This document shows, piece by piece, positions 13,097-22,667 of a DNA stretch of 64,000 nucleotides (position 1 is its first letter; each line of letters opens with the position of its first letter). The notes below the pieces were generated by a model. That model worked only from the letters and a program-made list of their open reading frames with translations, searched no databases and was not told where the DNA came from. The position numbers were made by a program, and so were the translations under genes. The stretch is taken from assembly GCF_030272615.1 (NCBI RefSeq), contig NC_081408.1, forward strand, positions 763,734,173 through 763,798,172, written 5' to 3'. This DNA comes from Cryptomeria japonica. Its lineage: Eukaryota > Streptophyta > Pinopsida > Cupressales > Cupressaceae.

Positions 13097-13704
13097 GGAT
13101 TTTTAGATTGTAGCTTCCTTATATGGTCCTCCGACTTTAGTAAAAATTGCAGAAAACTCCATAGCCATTTGGAGGATACAGACAAATCTTCAAAATTTAG
13201 GGATTCTTCCTCACCTTTAGCCAAATTGTAGGTTCGATTCCACTTGATAAAATCCACACATGTAATAATGAAAGTCATACAATGTAGAAGACAAATCACA
13301 TGCCACATGTGATGTTTGTAGACCAAGATACCTTACTATCCAAGAAAAATACAATATCTCCAAGAGATCCCAAACACAATATCATACTCAACACACCTCC
13401 TTATAATGATAATCACCTTCTTTTTTAGACTACCTAATAATATAACAAAGGGGTAAACCCAATGAAGACCTACTCATCACCTAATATAATTAAGTTGTCC
13501 ATATGACCCAATATAAACAATTTAGGGGATGTGTGCCATATGTCAGCATCCACATCCACCTAAATACATTACAATATCATATCCTTAGGTACATAACAAG
13601 ATGCCATTGTGCTCCCATAGCTATTAGGGGGTAGCAGATCACAATGGCTTAAATAAATTAATGTTTCTCTTATATTTCCTTTGAAATATTTCCCTAATTT
13701 AGTA
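13097..13704. other. Spacer between the two 3'-end repeats
   Basis: About 600 bases with no recognised domain. The minus-strand frame at 13,326-13,060 is open for 88 codons but runs straight into the repeat copy and has no recognisable motif. Confidence 0.5.
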
Positions 13705-14105
13705 AATTAATATAATTAGTAACTATCCATTCATAGAGGCCGGTTGTTTGCTAAATATTTCACTTCCTCCAGTTTTTAAGCATCTTCTAAATAAAATTCA
13801 GGCTGATATAATCCGCAATCAGAATTGACTCATTGAACCATCTTATTAAAGAGGGCGTATGAAAAATGGCACTCAATTACAAAAACTCTAGCTTTAACCT
13901 AGATAGCATATCTTTAGTTTTCATAAGGAATAACTGTTAGAGCATTGAAATTGTTCGAACAAAAAAATACGAAATAGCTCCATAAAAGGTAAATGATACA
14001 AGGATCAGCAAAATTGTTATACAATGGGAACACGGGAATCATTGCAGACTCACTACGTAATATATTAACGATCTGGAGAAGTGCAGCAGAGGGTACCCTG
14101 AGACA
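13705..14105. repeat. Direct repeat copy 2, 3' end of NFD6-like gene
   Basis: The copy attached to the intact last exon. It contains the final codons and stop (14,065-14,067) plus about 360 bases of likely 3' untranslated or flanking sequence. Confidence 0.9.
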
Positions 14106-15076
14106 ACGCGCTACAATTCCTGGAATTAAGACTAAGATGAGATGTAAGCCTGGCTGTTGCCACCACATTGTGCAACGGCATCATTGACATCGCACAGCCT
14201 AACTCTGCGGACAACCTGCATCAAAAAAATTGTAAACCAAAAAAATTAAAACTTATGTTTTACCTCTATACAATCTGCTAACAAAAAAATTCGAATTCGC
14301 TTTAAACCCTACGAACTCTATCTCTATTTATATTAAACCTTTAATTCTAATCCTTAAACGCTTTGAAATTAGTTACATTAAACATTAAAACCTGAAAATT
14401 CCTGATGTTTTTGCATTAAACCTTAAATCTAAACCCTAAATATTTGGAACATAATCAACTTAAACCTAAATACTTTTAATGTACTCGCATTAAACTTCAA
14501 AATGTATATCTCAAACACCTTGAACATGTTCACATGAAATCTAAACAGATCAAAAATATTTACATTGATCCCGAAACACTCTGAACATATTCACATTAAA
14601 CCTTAAACCCTAAACAAATAAACTAGCAAACTAAAATCTAAATGCGTTAAAGATTAAAGATCCACAGTCCATAATAATTTTTTTGATTGTGTGAAAATTG
14701 TATTACAACTGTTTCAACGTCAACCATTAATTACGTATAACTTTTACACCATCCATTTGTCTAACAAGTGGCACAAGATCAATTTCTAAAAGCATCTCAT
14801 CCGAAGCTAGATTCCAATATAGCTCGAGAAGCCAAGAACCAAACCCTAAACCAAAAATATGGACTTTTAACCAAAAGATCAATGGGTATTCGAAGTTTAC
14901 CTTGAATAAGAAACGAAAGAGTTCCGAAATCTTGAACTGTCGTTTCCCAGTGTATTTTTGCAGAAAGAAGCTCTGGCGGCTGATGAAGTAGGGCGACCAC
15001 CTGCCTCTGCAACTGCTCTCAATGAATGAAATGCGGGCTTCGCAGACCTTGCAAAAGCTCCACAACGAGCCGCCAT
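14065..15076 (-). CDS. NFD6: NFD6-like small mitochondrial/plastid protein
   Basis: Two exons on the minus strand: 15076-14901 and 14215-14065. The ATG at 15,076 gives MAARCGAFARSAKPAFHSLR, a basic, Ser/Ala-rich and acid-poor N-terminus typical of an organellar presequence. The exon ends at CAAG|GTAAAC; the 685 bp intron ends TTTGATGCAG. Joining keeps frame and gives 108 residues. The C-terminal part reads MMPLHNVVATARLTSHLSLN followed by SRNCSALSQGTLC, which fits the plant NUCLEAR FUSION DEFECTIVE 6 family signature (LLPLHSAVA-ARL-S-L, then SR-W---LSQG). In Arabidopsis that gene is needed for fusion of polar nuclei; the biochemical role is unknown. The gene looks intact. Family recognition is from memory of the signature. 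Confidence 0.78.
14280..14640. repeat. Degenerate CCCTAAA-like repeats in NFD6-like intron
   Basis: Within the 14,216-14,900 intron the motif (C)ATTAAACC(C)TAAA recurs at irregular spacing, including TAAACCCTAAA near 14,430 and TTAAACCCTAAACAAA near 14,605. It resembles degenerated interstitial telomere-type repeats or a simple AT-rich minisatellite. Confidence 0.5.
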
Positions 15077-15353
15077 TAAAATGTATTCGACTTCTGAGAA
15101 ATGAATAATAGATTGTGCCGTAGGTTTTGCGAGAAGTTTACAGAACCCACATTTTATTTACCGTCCGCGACTGCCAAAAAAATTAACGCCTTACCAGAAC
15201 CAATATATTGTTTAATCAATTTTATAGCCCGTCTTAATGGGATTTTAAAGTTCTATTGGAGAATTTGTGTTCTTACAAGAGGTGATAATGTATGTATTCT
15301 TCATTATTTCTTAAAAAGAGTATGAGGTATTTTCATATTTAGTTCTTTCATTA

Positions 15354-15376
15354 AGGGAGAGGAGCTAGAACGTGCA
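15354..15376 (+). repeat. Left terminal inverted repeat
   Basis: Begins right after TA at 15,352 and matches the inverted right end with two mismatches. A second, direct copy of this end lies at about 16,562-16,610. Confidence 0.8.
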
Positions 15377-15419
15377 CATCATAATTTTGAGGGTTCACAA
15401 AGACCAAATTTTTTGATCC

Positions 15420-15920
15420 ATCAGGCAGACCAGTGATTTGGCAACCCCAAATCAAAATATTTTGTGTTGACTCGGTGATTTGTCACGTGTCTCATTCGTT
15501 CTCGTCCACAATGTCCTGTTTATACCACTTCGGAGCATTGACCGGAACATGGCCAAGCCCACACCCAAAACATGCCATGGTTGTTGTCCATAATGAACAG
15601 GGTGGGCGCGTGGCAATCAACCACATGTCCACCCAATCAAATACCTCCTTCGTCAAAAATTCTTGTCGCCACCTTCAAACTTGGAGTGCAATGGCATTAA
15701 CTACGCATCACCTCTCCTTACATGCACCTAAAGGATCGCGTGTATCGAGCACAGTTGCATTCAATATGCCCAACTCCTCGTCGATCGACCCATGGTTGCT
15801 TCCTTTGTTTGGCATGCATTCTTGACTCTTCGATTTCTTTCACGCCACAACACATTCGCCATGGGATGCTACGAACACAAATTCGAACCAGAACGTGTTC
15901 ATCAAGATGCAAGTAATGCA
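15420..15920. repeat. Inverted arm, left copy
   Basis: This segment matches the reverse complement of about 16,990-17,515. Shared landmarks include GCAACCCCAAATCAAAATAT against GACAACCCCAAATC on the other strand, and GCACCTAAAGG in both. Similarity decays toward the inner ends. Confidence 0.8.
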
Positions 15921-16069
15921 TGCCTTCCTTTACACATTCACTAGGTTTTGATGGGGTTTCACAGCTTTCATGGGTTTCGTTTTGCACATTTGATTGCATT
16001 ACTTACTTGTGTGCTCAAATTTGCAAGTATGGAGCTAAATGGCGAGGATGAAGGAATGGCAACGACAGA

Positions 16070-16560
16070 CAACACTTAAACCCATGTTTGACATATCACC
16101 AGTGCACAAATGTGTGTGTGTGTGTGCATGTGTGTGCATGTATATACATGTATGCATGTACATATATATACACATATCTATGTAAATGTATTTCAATATA
16201 TGTATGTACGTGTATTTAACTATATGTATGTACCTATCTGTATGTGCATGTATGTATGTACATAACTTAGAAATGAATATGAAACCCTTAAACCCAAGTT
16301 TGACATATCAATAATGCATATATATTTGTATGTATGCAAATGTATATATATGTATGTGTGTACATGTATATATATGTATGTGTGTACATGTATATACATA
16401 AATGTATGTACATGTGTGTACATATATGCATGTACATGTATTTCCATATGGGATTGAATCCCTTTAATAGTTCGATTCAAACACTTAAACCCAATATTGA
16501 CATATCAGTAGTTCATATATTTCAAGAGGGCGGAACTAGCAGAAATCAAAATACTTACAA
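16070..16560. repeat. Three units of about 205 bp with microsatellite spacers
   Basis: The phrase CTTAAACCCANNNTTGACAT recurs at about 16,075, 16,286 and 16,484. The first two copies are followed by long TATATG/TGTATG microsatellite tracts (16,110-16,260 and 16,316-16,440). The units therefore form a short tandem array with expanded spacers. Confidence 0.75.
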
Positions 16561-16561
16561 T

Positions 16562-16610
16562 GGTGGGGGCCAGAACGTGCATACCCTAACTTGAAGGGTC
16601 CACAAACTGA
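16562..16610 (+). repeat. Second copy of the transposon left end
   Basis: GGGGGCCAGAACGTGCAT followed by GGGTCCACAAA parallels the left terminus (GGAGCTAGAACGTGCAC followed by GGGTTCACAAA), in the same orientation and 1.2 kb inside. Confidence 0.65.
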
Positions 16611-16989
16611 TTTCTAACAAGACTTGTTTATTATCCAATCCATTCACATGTAATGTGATGATTGGGCCAAGGTGTCAACAATTGGAACAAGTACCCACAA
16701 AGCTTGCACAATTTGAATAAGTATCCACGGAGCTCGAACAATGTAATCAACCTGCAATATTAGAAGCTTTAAATGGATTTTGTACACCATAGGTGAATAA
16801 AATTTCCCTCACACTGCTGCAATCAATGATGTATTGCATGCACAAAATCTCCTTTATCTTTTGATTGCAATTATCACAATTCTACACAATGAGGACATGT
16901 TTTTATTTGAAACGTTTGTACTCATGAATTAAGTTGCACCGAAACATTCAAATTGAATGGTCTTTGCAACACAATTCACAAGTATAAAG

Positions 16990-17515
16990 GTCTTCAAATG
17001 GTTGTGTGTTCTCATTGTAGTCAAGAATGGAGATCAATACTTGTAAGATGGAAAGCATGTCTTGGATTGATAATTGAACATGCACAGTCCCACATTGAAT
17101 ACATTGTGGTGTGAAAGCACTCAATTTAGTCGACAATACATGGGATAGAAAGGAATGAAACATGGCTCGATCTATGATGAGTCAGGCATATTGAGCGAAG
17201 CTTTGCTTGATCAATACAAGCCTTTAGGTGCAAATAAGGAGAGTTGACGTGTAGTTAATACCATTGGATTCCATGTCAACTAGATTTTTTTACGGAGGAG
17301 GTGGTCAATTGGATGGACATGTGATTGATTGCCATGTGGCCACCCCGTTCGATACGAATGGCAAACATGGCAAGTTTTGGTTGTGGGCCTGACCACGTTT
17401 CGATCGATGCACCAAGGTGGCATAGACATGACGCCATGGACAAGAACAAATGAGACACGTGGCAAATCGCCAAGTCAGTGCGAAATATTTTGATTTGGGG
17501 TTGTCAAGTCACTAG
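16990..17515. repeat. Inverted arm, right copy
   Basis: Reverse-complement partner of 15,420-15,920, separated from it by about 1.07 kb. The two arms would allow a long hairpin. Confidence 0.8.
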
Positions 17516-17900
17516 AATCTACCTAGCAGAGGTTCAATTGTGGAAAATTGATTACTTCAAAATAATGAAAAACTGAATCCTTCAAATTAATGAAAACTAA
17601 AGCATGTAGTTGTTGTCATCTTTGTTCAATCATCCCATTACATGTTGTGAATTGCATTGACATATAAAAGATACCAAATGCACATAATCGAAAATAAAAA
17701 GCATGCATTTGTTGACATCTTGCTCAATCATCCCATTACTTGTTGTGTATTGCATCGACATATAATTTAAAGATACCAAATGAACATAATTGGAAACAAA
17801 TATCATTTGAAATTCATGTCTTCATAAGACATATTTGCAGTTGTAATCTACAACTATAAATCAGAAAGCCAAAAATTTATCAGATGTGTCTTTTTAAAAG

Positions 17901-20460
17901 TCATTTAATACAACGAGGCAAAGAAGTTCTTGGCGTTGTAGGTGATGCGCTTGATGCTACAATGGGTACCATGTTCTTGTCACCTTCTGTTGGTTGACTA
18001 CTAGTCATTTCACTTGGTATTGTGCTGCAATATCCAAGGTTGTCAACATATGGCGGCACCCTTGCAATATAATTCACAAGAGCAGAAAATGTATGGGAAG
18101 GGGAAGCAGGTCGACAATTTAACCCTGTTGGAAAGTTCGACAAGTTTATGTTGATCATATCTTGCATTATGGGATGTTGTTCAAGCAAAGGAATAGTGGA
18201 TGGATTGCTTAACATCCTCTTTCTTGCCAAAATCATTCTCTTCTCCTTGATGGCCCTTTCCTATTCCTCGTGTTCCTTTGTTGCCTTCTCTTGTTGTTGT
18301 CTTTCCTCCTTTTCCTTCTTCTCTAATTCTTTAAGCCTTTCCTTTTCCTTACGTAGAATCTCCTTTTCTTTTCTCTCATGTTCCTTCTTTTTCTTTGCCA
18401 ATATACGTGCTACCTTGTTCACTTTGGTATCCTTTTTCTTTCTTTCTTTGATGTCCTCCAGTTCTTTCTTCCTCATCTCCTACACCATCACCAAATCCAT
18501 GTCATCATCAGATGTCAACAACTACGATTCACGGCTCAAGAGAACTCCATTATCACCCCCTGCCCTATTTCTTGTTAACAATGTGAACGGGTGGCTTTAA
18601 GAATTATGTCAATGTCATTTCCTATTGAGAGCTAGGCATCTCACTTGCTTGTGACGTCAGGATTTCGTCTTCCTCATTTCCAACTTCTATTGTATCTTGT
18701 GTCAAACCTACATCGATTCTGATATCCGATATGCCACAATCAACATAATAATGCACCACCTCTGGCATGACAGTTGTGGGTGGTGAAGGGAAGGTGAAAG
18801 TTCCCTGTTCTTCTCGCCCTTGCAAGTCAACACCTAGATCCATTGCCCCTTCCACCACCCACAAAGGTGGAATTCGCTTGGATGGAAGAGCAAGACTGTC
18901 CTCCATACTCTCAACCATGGTTTCAACAATGTTGTCAGTTGGTCGATCACTGTCCACTCGTGCATTGGAATTAGATTGCTTAATTTGAACAATGTTTTCT
19001 ATAACAACTTATAGTGAGACATCAAATACCCGATAGGCTGAGCATGTTCTACACTGCAGAAGCATCTTTGCCATCATTAATCTTGAATGTGTTGTTGGGC
19101 TGCATTTCCTCCACAAGGGAATCAAGATTGAGGGTCCATATCCCAATCGTTCTGAATCCTGCTACAATGTTAGAAACAGTCAATGCATTGATCAAAGATT
19201 TGCTGCCTATTTCTGCTAGCTCTGCCTACCTGAATTTTGCGTTTGAAAACCTTGCCAACCACGATGCTCTTTTTTATTTGAAGTAGGTCTTGAATGGAGA
19301 GAAGACACTCACATTCAACGGTTGTAGTTCGTGAGAAGTGTGAGTCATCAATGTGAGAAAGTCCATACCTAGCATCATTGCCTCTTAGATGGTTGTGACT
19401 GTGACATGACTACCATGGTCATCAAATATCAGCAAGTGCCTATTGGTGGGTGATACACCCACTGGAATAGAGCACGCAAAGTGGTACAACCGAGTAAGTA
19501 ATATTTCCTTGGTCATCCACGCTTGTTTTTGTGTTGCTATGCAAGCACCCGATTTGCATTTGGAGATATAGTTGTGTAAGTGCTTCTTGTCGTTGAATAA
19601 GTAGAAGCCTAGAATGCTTTTATCAAGAGCATTAACGCAACAAAGAGTGGTAATCCATTCACGGCTCTTCAAAATTATGCAAGACTCATTCCAACTTCCT
19701 CTCGTAGCAAGCACCCTCATAGCCCCATTTTTGCACATCATAACACCAGTTTCGTCATAATTCCATATTTGAGTAGAAACATATGGATTTTTTGCAAAGG
19801 CTTTTGACAATTTGTCATAGAAAGAAGACACAATTGTTGGTTTTGAAGGCTTAGTGCCATATCTTTGTTGAGGCCTTCAGATGTCTACAAGGTGAGTTCT
19901 GAATGTCAAGCCTTAAAAGCAGACCACCATGACTTCATAGACATGCCATCCTTGAAAGGGTTGGGTCTACTCTCACATATCTGAGACATAGTTGCCTTAA
20001 AGTTGATGATCTCTAGGCCATGACCAACGCAACCATCTCCTGGCACCACTCAACAATTTGTTCTTCTTCTTCAGTGGTGAGGATTATTGGGGGACCTTTC
20101 TTGGACATGGTCGTGAGACCACGCAACCATTTCGTGAGTGTCAAAGTTGGGATGCCCAATTTATTTGATGCACACCTCATGGACATGCCATTTTACCCAA
20201 CATCATGGAGTGCACCTTCCATGTCAGTTGTCAACCACCGCTTCTATTGCATTGTAACTTTTGTTGCAGTTGAAGGTGGAGTACTATCCTCCACTATGGG
20301 CGGGAAAGGCTATGGATCGCGATCCTCCACTGTCGGGGGTATAGGGTCTTGATTGGTCACAACAAGTGGTGGGGGATCTAGCTCCACAAGGAATTTGACT
20401 CCTCTTTTACGTGAAGGCCGCCTTGTTGATGCTCTTTTCTTTGCACCACAAGTAGTCATC
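17901..20460 (-). pseudogene. Pogo/Tigger-like DDE transposase remnant
   Basis: Minus strand, likely ATG at 20,460 followed by a Lys/Arg-rich N-terminus. A probable helix-turn-helix section is near 20,200-20,050 (KLGIPTLTLTKWLRGL). The best preserved piece (19,831-19,385) has IWNYDETGV with the first catalytic Asp, AWMTKEILLTRLYHFACSIP, and LLIFDDHGSHV with the second Asp. Just downstream, in another frame, THTSHELQPLNVSVFSPFK is the conserved block after the third acidic position. A Lys/Glu-rich coiled-coil (18,476-18,261) and a Pro/Ser tail follow to 17,901. At least three stops (e.g. TAG near 20,311) and several frame changes show decay. Intact relatives cut and paste the element at TA sites. 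Confidence 0.8.
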
Positions 20461-22000
20461 TTATCTGCACACAACAACAAGAACATGTATGCTAGTTGTG
20501 GAAGTATTTAAAATATACAAATTAATAGCTAGTATACACAATGATGAATCAAATGTTTAATTTTATATGTCACTTGAAAACTAAAGTACAATACAATATG
20601 GGTAACTATGAGATGGAACCAACTAACCATGTGATGTTGTAGACCAATGCTTGATGATCAATACTAACATTGATGCTTGTTATGGAAATGTTGTGCATTT
20701 TCAGATTGAATGACAAGAGAGTTTAAGATGACAGTGATGCTCGAACAGTAGAAGTATGGTTCCTGTATACAAAACGTAAATTTTTTTCGAGAATTGTGCC
20801 TAGAACTGATTTTTGTTTAGTGTATTTGACACTTATATTAGGGATTTAAAATAGTAATAGCATAAAAATGTAACACTTAGTCTAGTTGGGATTCATGGTC
20901 AAAACCTTCCAGGTCAGTTAGATGTGGTGGTGTACCTAGAATGGGTTCTTTCCAAAGAATTTGTTGACTATATAGTCGGCAAGACATATTAGAAAACAAA
21001 TCACTCAGTTTACAATGAGGTTGAATGTATACTTTGGTAAAAAATCCATTATGGGATTTTTTCATTAACTACTCTTTGAAGCATTTGTTGCCATTACAAA
21101 TTTTTGGATCTTTGTCAAACATTTGGACCATAGTTATCTAAGAAAAATAGTTGGTTTGTCATGATTCAAGAATGACCTTGAATAATTTTGAATAGAAACA
21201 AGACATTGTGGGAAAGAGAAGATCATCATAGGGCTATGGATAGATAAAGAGTTGGTCAGCAATATGAGCAAGATTGGCAATCCACTCTTGTTGTGCTCGA
21301 GTGTGTGGAAATGGGATGTGAATTGGCTATTCTATGGGAGGAATTGGTGTATGCGACGAGGGGAAAGATTCGCGCAGATATTTTAGGATTTCATCATCTG
21401 CATCATTTGGAGGGAGGGTTGCAAGAAGACCTCGACTTGTTAGTGTGTGATGAGCCTTCAAATAGTTTTGCCTATCGTTTTCATCTTTTTTTACAATCTA
21501 ATAGTGTTGATTTGTGTTTGACATATCCACATTCAACTGTGTCCATGTCTGTTGCCTGGAATGTATCATTATGACTTGTTCATAGTCATCTGCATCATGG
21601 TTTAGATTAAAAATACATCATGTGACCCGAAAAAATTACTTTACAGTACAATAATGAGTGGTGATATACAAACAGGAACATGACAGTAAGCATGAGGGTG
21701 ACGATGAAAGGATAATAAGGATAAAATAATTTGAGGAAGTGAAATAGTAAGGGTACAAAATCAAAAACAAAATGTTATATATTATATGAAATTATGTATT
21801 TACATACGTATATGTATATACATATATGTACATATTTGTATATACATATATGTATATACACACGTGTATTTCCAATTTTCATATATATTCATTTTCATAT
21901 TTGTATATACAAAGTAAAGTGTCTTTTTTCGCTATTTGAACTGGCCTAAAGGGTCTCATTGTCACTCTTTTACAAATCCAATACATTACCCTTAATTATG
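20461..22000. other. Transposon 5' subterminal region, non-coding
   Basis: Upstream of the transposase start on the minus strand. Only short ORFs without motifs. A TATACATA-type microsatellite lies at about 21,795-21,870. Confidence 0.5.
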
Positions 22001-22560
22001 TATATACATATAAGTGTATTTTGACTCACTGTATGATTCATTGTTTCAATTTCCTTGTTGAAGGGTTTAAATTTCACTATTTTATGGTTCCAATTTAAGA
22101 TTTCAAGGTCATATACAATATATGTAATTTTATATATGCATACATACATACATACATGTATATACAAATGAGTATATAAATGTATGTGTCTTTCAAAAAA
22201 CTGTGATGTACTTGTTTGTATTTCACAGTTAAAAAGTAAGGGTTTAAGGACTTCAATGGCATAGTTTGAATTGGCCTGAAGGGTTTCAATTTCCTTGGAG
22301 GAGGGTTTCATTTTCACTATTTCTTGGATTCAATTGAAGAGCTTGAGTACTTCAATTTCATATTTTAAGACATACATATATGAGTATGCTTATATGTATA
22401 TACACATATGTACATATATGTAAACACGTATATGTAATTATGTATGCACATACATATATGTAAATACACATGTACATATATGTATATATTCATACATATA
22501 TGTACATGTGTGTGTGCACGTATATGTATACGTGTGTGTGTGTGTATGTGTATGCAAGTA
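21930..22560. repeat. Repeated units and TATACATA microsatellites near right end
   Basis: The phrase GAA(C/T)TGGCCT(A/G)AAGGGT occurs near 21,940 and 22,270, and (TT)CACTATTT(T/C)(A/T)TGG occurs near 22,075 and 22,312, separated by TACATATATG-type arrays (22,130-22,180 and 22,365-22,560). The layout mirrors the left subterminal region. Confidence 0.7.
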
Positions 22561-22571
22561 TGGTTATGACA

Positions 22572-22622
22572 TGTACTGGGTGGTCAAGCGCACACTTGTG
22601 GGCCCCTAACCGCCCCAGTACT
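22572..22622. repeat. Hairpin near the transposon right end
   Basis: GTACTGGGTGGT and AACCGCCCCAGTAC are near-perfect inverted repeats around a loop of about 25 bases, 20 bp inside the right terminal repeat. Confidence 0.7.
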
Positions 22623-22642
22623 ATAACACGTATTGGACTCCA

Positions 22643-22665
22643 TGCACGTTCTGGCTCCTCTCCCC
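22643..22665 (-). repeat. Right terminal inverted repeat
   Basis: Reverse complement of the left end with two mismatches; followed by TA at 22,666-22,667. Confidence 0.8.
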
Positions 22666-22667
22666 TA

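Larger units (their letters stand above)
15354..22665 (-). mobile_element. Pogo/Tigger-like DNA transposon, about 7.3 kb
   Basis: The ends are inverted repeats: (A/G)GGGAGAGGAGC, then (T/C)AGAACGTGCA, at 15,354-15,376 and, inverted, at 22,643-22,665. Each end abuts TA (15,352-53 and 22,666-67), the target duplication expected for the Tc1/mariner-pogo superfamily. A decayed DDE transposase of that type lies inside on the minus strand (17,901-20,460). The element is long because it contains microsatellites, repeated subterminal units and a duplicated left end. The transposase has several stops, so the copy is dead. Ends and TA are seen directly; the superfamily follows from the transposase. Confidence 0.8.

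Noticed and set aside
16220-16594. ORFs of 86 codons on both strands
   Set aside because: They run through TATATG/TGTATG arrays of the pogo-like element and have no complexity.
18148-18600. Plus-strand Ser/Phe-rich ORF of 150 codons
   Set aside because: Complement of the Lys/Glu coiled coil at the end of the decayed transposase.
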